NCBI RefSeq assembly: GCF_001039355.2
Contig: NW_019773526.1
Span: forward strand, 637,250-672,390
DNA length: 35,141 nt
Direction of reading: 5' to 3'
From: Lingula anatina
Taxonomy: Eukaryota; Brachiopoda; Lingulata; Lingulida; Lingulidae
A program made the position numbers and the translations under genes. This document shows positions 12,648 to 19,789 of this stretch, one piece after another. Under the pieces are notes generated by a model. The model did no database searches, had not been told where the DNA came from, and saw only the letters and a program-made list of their open reading frames with translations. Numbering within the stretch: position 1 is the stretch's first letter; every line of letters starts with the position of its first letter.

Positions 12648-13449
12648 CTTCTTCATAATCGTCCCCGTTTTCTCCATCATCACCGTCATTCTAAGCCCAA
12701 TATCAGTTTTAATAGTTTAAGGTAATTTGTCTAGATGATAAAAATCCCCTTTACTGAATTAAAACCTCCATCTATTCATTCTTTAGAAGCCGAGCCCAAG
12801 GATCCCAGTGTCGTTGAAAGTGCTGAGATAGGGGGTGAAACTGTACCCAATATATCCTCAAAAGAGACTGGTGTCAAAGTAGTGGAAGGTATGTCAATAG
12901 TCGTCAGAAGTATCTTGAAGTATTGATACATGTATATCATTATTATATCTTTCCAATGTGTAGCCCAGTGACAAACAAGAACGTTTAATAAAATATGTAT
13001 ATAAAATCACAGTGCATTGTTTTGTTTGGCAATCTTCTTAAAGTCGAAGGGCTGAAAGTATACATATGCAATTTGATAATTAAATTAAAAACTTTGATAG
13101 AAAATGTGTTGTTCTCCTTTGTTGGGGAATGAGGGGGGTCACGCCTGTCCGCGTTCTTTTAAACATTGGACGAGCATATGTTTCCATGGGACAAGATGGT
13201 TTTAATTTATTCAGTTATCAAAATGTTATATTTGTTACATGTATAAGCTAATTTTACAAAGCGAACTTTTATCTTACAGGTGATGCTTCCTGTGATGGGC
13301 AAGTAAATCCCCCCGAAAACGATGATCAACGAATAACCGATATATTACGTTTCGTAAAACAAATCGACGCCAGAACCAGCAGGCTTGAAGGATATGTAGA
13401 CGAGAAAAACACAATTATCAGACAAACATCAAGCAATGAGGAATCTTAA
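1584..13449 (+). CDS. Gene A: complete seven-exon coiled-coil / Death domain / CARD protein
   Basis: Exons are 1584-1872, 9869-10884, 11393-11609, 11754-11948, 12201-12476, 12787-12888 and 13280-13449. Each is bounded by AG/GT and the phases agree at every junction (1,0,1,1,1,1). The joined CDS is 2265 nt, or 754 residues plus TAA. Domain order is an unrecognised N-terminal domain (1-96), coiled-coil region (97-435), linker (436-507), Death domain (508-572), CARD (573-664), acidic linker (665-698) and conserved tail (699-754). There is no signal peptide or membrane segment, so it is probably cytosolic. Death and CARD modules bind homotypically in apoptosis and innate-immune signalling, so an oligomeric adaptor or scaffold role is inferred. 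Linking exon 1 across an 8-kb intron rests on phase agreement and on gene D, where the same two exons are only 231 bp apart. I recognise no named orthologue. Confidence 0.85.
2941..2975 (+). repeat. Left arm of the inner inverted repeat pair
   Basis: GTTAAACCAAGGAGTTATAA and the adjoining CAGAAGGAGATTA are repeated in reverse complement at 6763-6796 with near identity. The 3.8-kb interior holds a decayed plus-strand frame and possible minus-strand exons, so this may be a terminal inverted repeat. No convincing target-site duplication is visible. Confidence 0.65.
3170..3481 (+). pseudogene. Decayed reading frame with a CPHC motif
   Basis: One frame reads YLDDVLEGNDIIESDYK...EDGHHEFF, a TGA at 3254, a short stretch, another TGA at 3293, then ...VPTVVCENDIQ..., CPHCQKTLYEYINVW, and on to a final TAA. 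About 100 codons are open apart from two TGA codons. The CxxC pair hints at a zinc-binding fragment. The family is not recognised. It lies inside the 2941-6796 inverted repeat, so it may be a broken transposon ORF. It could also be chance openness. Confidence 0.3.
4505..6584 (-). CDS. Possible minus-strand spliced gene inside gene A intron 1
   Basis: Three segments look like exons. The first (6584 down to 6528) starts at an ATG, reads MREVQSAEDITLDKVIKKQ and ends at a perfect CAG/GTAAGT donor; its frame is open upstream to 6644. The second (5132 down to 5039), after TATTATAG, encodes MGEGCIEYMNYGQAG... and EKRRSVCP before GTAAGT. The third (4630 down to 4505), after a T-rich tract and CTACAG, encodes VSLFSKWHDIGKAEEKALKK...FLEKKLDK and a TAA. 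Phases of segments 2 and 3 do not join directly, so an exon is missing or the gene is damaged. The last segment looks helical. No family is recognised. It lies between the arms at 2941 and 6796, so capture by a mobile element is possible. Confidence 0.4.
6218..6328 (+). promoter_or_regulatory. YY1-like AAGATGGCGGC motif with a short plus-strand ORF
   Basis: AAGATGGCGGC matches the YY1 consensus and also a strong translation start. The ATG opens a 34-codon frame (MAAYASACYS...) ending at TAA. A similar ATATGGCGG occurs near 6857. It could be the promoter core of a nearby transcription unit or a truncated first exon. Neither can be shown. Confidence 0.25.
6763..6796 (-). repeat. Right arm of the inner inverted repeat pair
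   Basis: This is the reverse complement of 2941-2975. A GGCTCCGCCC-like stretch just inside it pairs loosely with GGGCGGAGC near 3014, extending the weak symmetry inward. Confidence 0.65.
6906..7206 (-). mobile_element. Hairpin element with a possible Harbinger-like N-terminal fragment
   Basis: 6906-6950 (CGAGCCAGTTACTT...CAGCTGTAATTAATTCTCGG type) and 7165-7206 are inverted copies around a loop of about 210 bp. The minus strand of the loop reads MAVAVALKNVFVDFVQQQDE, then EED and later RRQAMRQRRMRFYRMRAQP. A run of acidic residues followed by an arginine-rich tract resembles the N-terminus of Harbinger-type nuclease genes, but the similarity is weak. Confidence 0.3.
7194..7312 (-). repeat. 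Foldback/MITE copy 2, inverted relative to 1051-1160
   Basis: This is the reverse complement of the first copy, including the TTCTATTCGCGGTAT segment and the CCGCGG core, and ends in CCATGTGAAC. It adjoins another inverted repeat (6906-6950 against 7165-7206). The two copies enclose gene A exon 1 and about 6 kb of sequence. They may be two independent insertions or the ends of one composite element. Confidence 0.7.
7313..9868. other. Remainder of gene A intron 1, no gene supported
   Basis: It contains a MITE at 8026-8246 and, on the minus strand at about 8750-9150, weak retroelement-like phrases (MARKRRTLPNRLL and VQDPLSF) that recall the C-terminal region of a Ty3/gypsy integrase. Many stops interrupt these. 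Nothing else is recognisable. The run before 9868 is pyrimidine-rich and serves as the exon 2 acceptor tract. Confidence 0.5.
8026..8246. mobile_element. MITE with GATCGATC-containing inverted ends, copy 1
   Basis: The ends are CTAGGGCGCATTCCCAGAGC...TAGATCGATCTA and the approximate reverse complement ending ...AAATGGGGTCCTAG. Two related copies, 26615-26845 and 26891-27147, lie in gene C intron 2. The copies share TTCCCA...TAGATCGATC ends and an inner TTGCTGTCA-like core. No coding capacity is visible. Confidence 0.6.
9869..10884 (+). CDS. Gene A exon 2: conserved motif plus long coiled coil
   Basis: The exon begins after an AG at 9867-9868 (EADFTI..., matching EADFTI in gene B and DFSI in gene D) and ends at 10884 before GTAAGC in phase 0. 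About 35 residues in comes a motif conserved in A, B and D (HRALDHWFVNK...SSRLA). The remaining ~270 residues are rich in E, K and Q with heptad-like spacing, typical of a parallel coiled coil. A module beginning EMKxEIExK recurs after 64 residues, showing internal duplication. The end (ALVSLAAWNQQLKDMETRLKK) is conserved in the paralogues. Confidence 0.85.
11393..11609 (+). CDS. Gene A exon 3: linker before the Death domain
   Basis: It starts after TTTTCAG (NTGQLLETVDQIW...) and ends at CTAG before GTAAG in phase 1. The frame is open throughout and aligns with gene B exon 3 (STGQIFETMEQIS...) through QxxxVxxSxI and VIxxL to SLLSKCL. It has no recognised domain and is probably a helical connector. 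Gene A keeps the canonical GT donor here, unlike genes B and C. Confidence 0.78.
11754..11948 (+). CDS. Gene A exon 4: Death domain
   Basis: The exon encodes DSWRQLGRALGIS...LDDISARY...LVWAVLEKWSKR...GLLYAVKNIGQEAIL. This follows the Death-domain pattern: W-x2-L-a-x2-L-g-i, an I-x2-I position, a helix ending in L-x-x-W, and a final L-x3-L-x2-I-g. One exon of 195 nt carries almost the whole fold. It is flanked by phase-1 introns on both sides, so it can be skipped or shuffled without losing frame. Death domains assemble homotypically with partner Death domains. Confidence 0.92.
12201..12476 (+). CDS. Gene A exon 5: CARD
   Basis: The exon encodes HHRDILQTLHPYLHKEMM, then DVELLLPYL, then LTSSQIEIILQGRGRF, then KIENLLKMLPNLG, then RAFEGFVHAL and GQMHIAKTL. 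This matches CARD helices 1-6 (h-x2-L-l ... L...LL ... L-t-x2-x-x-E-I ... LL-x2-L-x2-G-x2-AF-x2-F ... L). Length is 276 nt, phase 1-1. CARDs recruit CARD-containing caspases, kinases or adaptors. Confidence 0.93.
12582..12645. repeat. (TA)n microsatellite in gene A intron 5
   Basis: A pure TA run of about 64 bp. Confidence 0.95.
12787..13449 (+). CDS. Gene A exons 6 and 7: acidic linker and conserved tail
   Basis: Exon 6 (12787-12888) encodes a low-complexity acidic linker (EAEPKDPSVVESAEIGG...). Exon 7 (13280-13449) encodes DASCDGQ...DDQRITDILRFVKQID and ends ...RQTSSNEES followed by TAA at 13447-13449. Gene B ends in the same TSSNEES. The DDQ-I-IL helix is shared by A, B and C. No known domain is recognised. 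A candidate polyadenylation signal AATAAA lies at 14035-14040. Confidence 0.8.
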
Positions 13450-13755
13450 TCTTTATATACTAACAGGAGATATGGATTAGAATGTTGATTAGTATGAAGA
13501 TTTAAGCAAAATATTGAATCGATATTAAGATGTTTTTTTTATAAAATAATTAATTTATCCGGTTGTGATTTGATTTTGTATAATGCGTTGATATTTGCAG
13601 TTTTGGTAATACATATTACTTCATAGATTTTTACCTACAGAGCAAATGTGAAAATAATAAATTAATGACGAGGCCCATAGGGGCTGAAAGTTCATATATA
13701 CTAGGAACACAACGTCAGTGTTAAACACATTTCCAGATTCTATACTGTACATCTT

Positions 13756-13782
13756 GAGAGAGAGAGAGAGAGAGAGAGAGAG
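13756..13782. repeat. (GA)n microsatellite in the 3' flank of gene A
   Basis: A pure GA run of about 27 bp, between the gene A stop codon and the AATAAA at 14035. Confidence 0.95.
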
Positions 13783-14034
13783 GTGAGGATGATAAGCCTT
13801 ATACATGTGGGTATAGTTACGTCCAACACAGTAAATACTTTAATGATCCCGTGTACCTCATAGGACAGCCCTATAATGACATTTTACAAAGAGTGCCATC
13901 GTGTGTGTAGAATACTGTAGTACGGGAGTTCTATGAGATATTGAAGAGATTAATTTGTAAATTACTTATTTTTTATTTGCTGTTGTACAATAGATGAGAC
14001 ATGTTTGAACGTGTATGTACTCTGTAACTGCTAA

Positions 14035-14040
14035 AATAAA
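14035..14040 (+). terminator. Candidate polyadenylation signal of gene A
   Basis: AATAAA lies 586 bp after the stop codon. It is the first clear canonical hexamer seen downstream of exon 7, and a T-rich GTTTTCC stretch follows. Confidence 0.4.
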
Positions 14041-14117
14041 ACGTTTTCCGATACAACTGTGCAAGCTTCAGATACATCGGCCTAATTTCTATCGTTCCAA
14101 GTCAGAGGTGTGCTAGA

Positions 14118-14790
14118 TGGTTGATTTACATATTTTTTTAAAACAAATTCACACCACAAAATTGCAAGATAAGGACTATGCGTGCGACCAACAAGGTGGA
14201 CTAAATGCTTGTAAAAGTACATTTACTTGTTGAAATGTAAACTCTAGGCGGCTTCTTGTCATCTTCTATGCAGTCATCAGTTTGTATTCTAAGTGGACTT
14301 TATAGATATATATCCAGTTAAGTAGCATGGTGGATCATTTAAGTAAAAGGAAAACAGCGAATATGTCCTTGTAATATGAATTGCTTATGTACAAAAGGAA
14401 ATTAGTGTTCAGGTTTTGTTAGCTGTGCACTAAAACATTTTCACCCAAAATTGCAGGAATAACAAAGTACGAGCTGCCAAAATATGAATATCATATCATA
14501 TACATGTACTTAACCTGTAATTAACAAAGCTTTGCTTGGATTTTTTTCCTGGTACCTCTTACGTTGAATTTATAATTTCTGCAGCTCGTGTCCAAAGGGG
14601 AAATTCTGCAGCAAACTTCCACAAGCTTCTTTTTAAACTCCAAGTAAACTTCGCATTGCTGAATAATTCATTGTTTATACGTATTATTGCTCAGGCCGTT
14701 GTACACCTTTACACTGAATCACTTCGCATTAGTTCGTGTCGTTTCTACATTGTACCTAGACTGGATGAGATCAACGCTTTCCATTGTGCA
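14118..14790 (+). repeat. Segmental duplication, copy 1 (uninterrupted)
   Basis: Blocks such as AACAAGGTGGACT, GGCGGCTTCTTG, GCAGTCATCAGT, GGATCATTTAAGTA and AAAACAGCGAA recur in the same order at 16625-16895. TATGTACAAA and TTGTACACCTT recur at 17845-17950. Copy 1 is continuous, while copy 2 carries a transposon in the middle, so copy 1 serves as the empty site. No gene is seen in it. Confidence 0.7.
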
Positions 14791-15407
14791 ATTTAATTTC
14801 ATATCAAGCCAGGAAAAAAAGGAAAGTGTTCAAGACTTCGAAATAAAAGGTAACATTGTCAAAGGGCAGCAATTAAAAACGCAGGGTTGTCTGTAAATGA
14901 ACTCATACACGTTTACATATCAGTGTAAGATCTACTCCAGGCTATGCCTGTTAATTAAATAAGTTTGGCACCCGTTGTGACAGGAATAGGTAGTCTTAAG
15001 AATGGAATTCGGGGTCCCATATGCTTAGTACAGGTTAGGGTTATACATGTATATGGTCGAAATATTTGGGTTAGTATTTGTTGAGTTTTCACCGGCATGA
15101 AATGAAAAAACAGAGTAGATGGCCTTGTGGTCAAAGTTAGCTAGTTAGCTAGCAAAGTTAGTTAGTTTACAGGGTACATGTTTGACCCCGTTCATGGACA
15201 TACCAGACATTGTTGACGTTCCCTCTAACAAAGCCGCAGATTGATTTTTCCCTAGATAATCACAGATATTTCTCTGGAAAATTATGACACATGTCTGAAA
15301 TGTCTAACGAGAAATTTGGTATATCGTTGTTATCATCACTCAGATGGCCTTCACTATATCCTTGATGAACGGCACCTGCTGTACCCGCACTTGGCACTCT
15401 TTCCTTA

Positions 15408-15966
15408 TGTCCCTATTTCATACAGACCACGGATTCCACGAATGGCCATGAATTGACAAATTTCAGGATTCGTGGTTGAATCGTAATCAGTTAGTGAAGT
15501 TCTTAACAGATTCGTATATATTCGTAGTCAGTTCTTGCACTTCTTGACCAACAGGAATTAGTGGCAGAAACTTTGATGCCCCTATTTCACACAGACCACG
15601 AATCCCACGAACCGCCAGGAATTGAAAATTTCAGGATTCGTGGTTGAATCGTAATCAGTTCTTAACAAATGCGTATATAATCGTAGTCAATTCTTGATCA
15701 ATCGTGAATTCGTGGCAAAAATATTGAGCTGTTCAAAATTTTGGCCACGAACTCCCGCTTCCAAAAAAATCGCACTGAATTTCTGGACAATATTCGTGCG
15801 ATTACAGCCAAATCCCACAAATATTCGTAACACTATCGCACCTGTATCGTAACTGAATCGCAGAGCGTGTCGAATTAGACCAGAAAATTGGCAAAATCTC
15901 ACGAATCCTGAAATTTGTCAATTCCTGGCGATTCGTGGGATTCGTAGTCTGTGTGAAATAGGGGCA
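15408..15966. mobile_element. 559-bp MITE with long inverted ends and TTA target duplications
   Basis: The ends are TGTCCCTATTTCATACAGAC and, at the right, GTCTGTGTGAAATAGGGGCA, flanked by TTA at 15405-15407 and TTA at 15967-15969. The left end occurs twice in tandem (15408 and 15579), so the left arm was duplicated or one copy nested in another. The GGATTCGTGG / CCACGAATCC pairs extend the inverted ends to about 65 bp. A TTA duplication fits the PIF/Harbinger superfamily. There is no coding capacity. Confidence 0.75.
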
Positions 15967-16343
15967 TTAGGCTCAGAAAGCATCTGGCGAGGACACCGTA
16001 CGGTGAAATCGCATACCATTTTCTTTTGACATCGTAAGTAACCTCGGGCTACGGCAAGAACCGGTATATGTATGTTTACATTACACTGTACGTACGGGTG
16101 CTGTGCTTTTTCTCCAATATATCCGTGAGGTCTACAAACATTGTAGACACCTCGATCATGTAAAGAGATGCATAACAAGTATGCGTGCACCACATGGACA
16201 CGTGAAGGCAAATATAACCCAGGCTTTAGACTTATTCGTTCCCCTCTGCTATAAAAAAAAAACAAAAAACAAACAAAAAAAAAACAAGGTCCTCTCACCC
16301 AAAGTTCGATCGATATCACGTGATATTTAAATGAACTGAAGTT

Positions 16344-16560
16344 GGGAAATTCCGGTTAATATTTCTGTACCTGCACTTTACAGTATATTGCTATGTTTGG
16401 AATTTCCGTGTCTGCCGCTTACTTTCAGTGTTGCAGTCGTAGCATAAAATAAAGTCGTTGGATATTTTACTTTTATTTCGGAGAAATACAAGAAAACATG
16501 TCGGTTGATGAGAGACAATATACCTGCTAAAGTTCTGGTCAGTCAAAGTCAAACTGCTAA
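16344..16560 (+). pseudogene. Broken copy of exon 1 and its promoter (relic 1)
   Basis: The ATG at 16498 gives MSVDERQYTC then TAA. Compared with gene A (ATGTCAGATAATGATAGAC then TACCTGTTAATGTTCTGG) there is a small insertion after GAGAGAC that shifts the frame, and homology ends after about 70 bp. The upstream CGGAGAAATAC matches the gene D leader. GGGAAATTCC at 16344-16353 and TGGAATTTCC at 16398-16407 are NF-kB-like. It probably marks a lost gene copy or a lost first exon of gene B. Confidence 0.6.
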
Positions 16561-17105
16561 CATTGAATTTTCACTAATCCACATTTCCCAGTCAGTTACG
16601 TCTACAGCTCTAAGCTGAAGCTGGGTTATACGGTTGATTAACGTTTTTTCATTTAAACAAATTTGCGCGAATTCACAAATCGCAAAGATAAATACACGCG
16701 TATGTTAGATTAACAAGGTGGACTGTTTGCTAGTAAATTTATCTCTAAAAAATAAGCACTTGGCGGCTTCTTGATATCTTCTGAGCAGTCGTCAGTGTGT
16801 ATACTAATGACGTTATGATTTTATAGATTAATATTCAATTTAGTAGCCTGTTGGATCATTTAAGTATAACGAAAACAGCGAAGTCATACTTACAAAATGA
16901 TCCAGCGGTGATTTTTTTTTTGGGGGGGGGGGGGGGGGGCTGAGCCCCCCCCCTCGATTTCTGAAAAAAAATCACAACAAGGTCCCCTCTTGAAATTAGA
17001 ATTTTGACTAGCTGAATCATAGTTCTTAACAGTAGCAAATGGCACCGTTCACTTTCTAAAATACCATATTTTTCGGGACTTTTAAGCTGAAGGGCCCCAA
17101 ACCCC

Positions 17106-17767
17106 CACCCTGAGCTTCAGAGATAACTTGACACTAACCTCTTCACTATAGCCTATCTTCATCGTGTCAAGTTACCTCTGACGAAAATAGTTTGACCTAG
17201 TTTATATAAGCCAATCAAATCCAAGTTTCAAAATTTTTCACCAAAGTTTGGTGAAAACGCTGATTGGTTGACCGTCAATCGGCAATCCTCGGCTGATTCC
17301 GCAAGCTCCATACTAACAACAAAGTTATTGTCGAGTGCGGAGACATCCGAGTAGTTCCGAGTGCATAACCGTGCACAAAGAAAGCATGGCGTCTCCTAAG
17401 AGTGACTATGTAAAATAATGTGTTAAGTTATCTCTTGATTCTTTGCAAAATATGAGTATATCGGAATTGAAACCAGAGCAGTTTGAGGCCCTGCATCATT
17501 ATCTACTGAGGGATGATGTATTTTGCGTGTTGCCCACAGGTTACGGCAAGTAACCAGCCTTATCTTTGATTGGTCCGGATTTGAATAAAGCGCGCTTTGA
17601 CTCGTTCGCGTTCATTGGCTAGATCGTTCAATGAGTCATTGAGTGCGGACTTTAAATTTGATTGGCGGGCGGCGGGGGCAATCGAATGTGGTCAGAGGTA
17701 ACTTGACACGATGAAGATAAGCTATAGTGAAGAGGTTAGTGTCAAGTTATCTCTGAAGCTCAGGGTG
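17106..17767. mobile_element. Young 662-bp DNA transposon with 8-bp target duplication CAAACCCC
   Basis: The inverted ends start CACCCTGAGCTTCAGAGATA and run about 77 bp with one difference seen. CAAACCCC flanks both sides (17098-17105 and 17768-17775). The interior contains a truncated RecQ-like helicase fragment. An 8-bp duplication fits hAT, P or related superfamilies; I cannot decide between them. The near-identical ends suggest recent insertion. Confidence 0.82.
17386..17552 (+). pseudogene. Truncated RecQ-like helicase N-terminal fragment inside the transposon
   Basis: The frame from ATG 17386 reads MASPKSDYVK, a stop, then MSISELKPEQFEALHHYLL, RDDVFCVLPTGYGK and a stop exactly where the motif I serine is expected. 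KPEQ (motif 0) and LPTGYGK (Walker A) are typical of RecQ-like helicases. All later motifs are absent. It is a non-functional captured or residual piece. Confidence 0.6.
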
Positions 17768-17972
17768 CAAACCCCACGCCTAGTGCCTTTTTTATCCGCG
17801 GACCCTTCCCCCTTCAAAAAATCCTGGATCCGCCCCCGTGAACTGATTATGTACAAAGGAAGTTACCATTGTACACCTTAACACCGAATCAATACGCATT
17901 TGTTCTTCGCTTTTTAGACTGCATTTAGACCGATACCTGTGCCAATACTTTTCATTAAGCCGGAAGCTACCT

Positions 17973-18480
17973 GGGGCCCGTTTCACGAAGCAATCGATCG
18001 TTAGTTAGAATAACTAACTACTAAACTACCTCGCTAATGAGAAAACTTAGCGATTGTCGAGAGGTGTTTCACGAAGCAGTCATTAACTCATCACTTAGTT
18101 CAGTCTTACGTTCGGTCGTTAGTTCTCTTGTTACTTAACATTGTCTCGAAACATGCAGTCTACCGGAAGTGTAACTCTTGCGTTAAATTGTCACGAAAGC
18201 ACTAACTCTCCAATTTTTGGCGGCTGGAAATCCATAAGAACGTCTGGTTTGAGGTCGTCGTAAAGGATCTCCACCACCTTTTCTGCCGCTCTCCTTGTCA
18301 CAGCCAGGCGCAACCTCTCGTAAATTGCATCATCATGTGTATATTCTAATATCATCTGCCTCTGATGAAACCGTCTACGTAGTCTACGTAGTCTACGTTG
18401 CCGTCTGGCGGTACGTAGGCCTACAGGAAGAAAGGCAGCCGTCATATTGTATACAAAGACAAACTAGGACAACGATAACT
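17973..18480 (-). mobile_element. Harbinger-like element remnant
   Basis: GGGGCCCGTTTCACGAAG at 17973 and a second GTTTCACGAAGCA at about 18065 are typical of terminal and subterminal repeats in PIF/Harbinger elements. On the minus strand, 18445-18191 is open and reads ...RRQRRLRRLRRRFHQRQMI, then EYTHDDAIYERLRL, similar in character to the N-terminal region of Harbinger nucleases. The catalytic part and the other terminus are not seen. Confidence 0.4.
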
Positions 18481-18492
18481 AAACTTAAGTTG

Positions 18493-18666
18493 GGGAATTC
18501 CCTTTCTCTGCACATGAGATCATACAATTGACGCTGGGAATTTCCCTACGTAATTGTGTCGTAATTTTATTTGTGCGGTTAGAACATAAAATGAAATTTT
18601 ATTTCTCTAAAATACGCAAAATATGCTGAGACTGACTGTTAAGGTTAAAGTCATAATAACTCTTCG
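18493..18666 (+). pseudogene. Broken copy of exon 1 and its promoter (relic 2)
   Basis: GACGCTGGGAATTTCC, GTTAGAACATA and AAATACGC match the gene A promoter in order and spacing. GGGAATTCCC (18493-18502) and GGGAATTTCC (18536-18545) are both full NF-kB consensus sites. The ATG at 18623 gives MLRLTVKVKV, with similarity to gene A lost after about 15 codons; a stop follows with no recognisable donor. It may be the former first exon of gene B or of a lost copy. Confidence 0.55.
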
Positions 18667-19546
18667 TTTTGGCCAAAAATTGGATTTTCCTGGAAAAAAC
18701 GGCAATTTTTCCGTACTTACCAATGGCCAACGACCCCATTCCTGCATTCAAAGTTAATCCAGGGTTTTTTTCCTAAACGTACGGTTTTTTGTTAAAATCT
18801 CTTAAGAGATTTTAACTGACGGAGCTCTCTCTGACATTGCAAAGTCACTGGTGACCTACTTAAAACCGCGGGAAAAGCAGACAACAACAACACTATATAA
18901 GATTCATGAGATATATTCGTCTTTTTGTTAAAAATGCATTTATATCCACAATGTGTGCCATTCTGGGCTTTTCGTTATCCGACGCACTGTACAAAAACTC
19001 GCAACTTACGTCTGCGTCTGCACTAATGCGTTTGGCGCCATGTTATTTTGGTCTCGAATGAACGCGAGAATCCGCGTGACACCATTACGTCATTAGCAAC
19101 GAATGCACTTGTCGACCGGAAAAAAGGCATCGTAAGCCCTATTGACAAGCACAGATTTTAGTTTTCCTACAATAACGGCCGTTTTAGTGGTAAAATACAA
19201 TGGAATATATTTCCATGCGTTGTTTACAATGTATTTCATGCTGATTTTTGAATGTCAAAGGAAGAGTTATTATTGTTGAGTTATTATTGTTGAGTTATTA
19301 TTGCTAGCTTGCATGCCCAGAAACTGACAAGAGCTTCAAAAATGTCACCGAAAAGTCCAACGTTTATATAAAGCTGTTACTGGAAAACACTGAATAATGC
19401 AATGCTCTCCTGCATAGTCACAGTGACTAACATAGGTTAAACAACACAAAATATATGTTAGTCTCTTAATGCATATTTACTCCTCAATCAGTCTTTTGGG
19501 TGGTGTTATATCATTCTACCACTTCTTGTAGTTTTCGCACAGCCCT
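18667..19546. other. Intergenic, no gene
   Basis: Only a 15-bp unit (GAGTTATTATTGTT-like) repeated three times at 19264-19305 and a TTTGGCGCC E2F-like motif near 19029 were noticed. Confidence 0.6.
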
Positions 19547-19782
19547 AATTGTCTTGTTTAAAGCCCCTGAATTTGAACATAAATTGCTCACTGGTGGTAA
19601 GGTGTGATAATCTGATATTTTCCTACTTGTCTTGTTTAAAGCCCTTGAATTTGAACATAAATTGCTCACTGGTGGTAAGGTGTGATAATCTGTTATTTCC
19701 TAATTGTCTTGTTTAAAGCCCCTGAATTTGAACAATATAAATTGCCCACTGGTGGTAAGCTGTGATAATCTGGTATTTTCAG
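19547..19782 (+). repeat. 77-bp tandem repeat, three copies
   Basis: The unit TTGTCTTGTTTAAAGCCC...GGTGGTAAGGTGTGATAATC starts at 19549, 19626 and 19704 with few differences. Confidence 0.9.
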
Positions 19783-19789
19783 ACGGCGT

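Larger units (their letters stand above)
16903..17840 (-). mobile_element. hAT-like non-autonomous element carrying a nested insertion
   Basis: In reverse orientation the element begins CACGGGGGCGGATCCAGG, continues through TTCAGCTAGTCAAAAT and ends in a long G/C run and CCGCTG. The same parts in the same order occur at 31561-31753. The flanks AAATGATC and AACTGATT agree at six of eight positions, as an aged 8-bp duplication would. The nested 662-bp element accounts for most of its length. Confidence 0.6.
16625..17950 (+). repeat. Segmental duplication, copy 2, split by a transposon
   Basis: 16625-16902 and 17841-17950 together correspond to 14118-14790. The sequence between them is a hAT-like element with a second element nested inside. 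The order of blocks is preserved, which dates the duplication before the insertion. Confidence 0.65.

Noticed and set aside
15918-16319. 133-codon minus-strand open frame
   Set aside because: It crosses the end of a MITE and an A-rich tract; no known similarity and no splice support.
17452-17552. Functional RecQ helicase gene
   Set aside because: Stops precede and directly follow the fragment and all motifs after Walker A are absent.
19549-19782. CRISPR-like array from regularly spaced repeats
   Set aside because: Three contiguous 77-bp copies with no unique spacers, in an animal genome; an ordinary tandem repeat.
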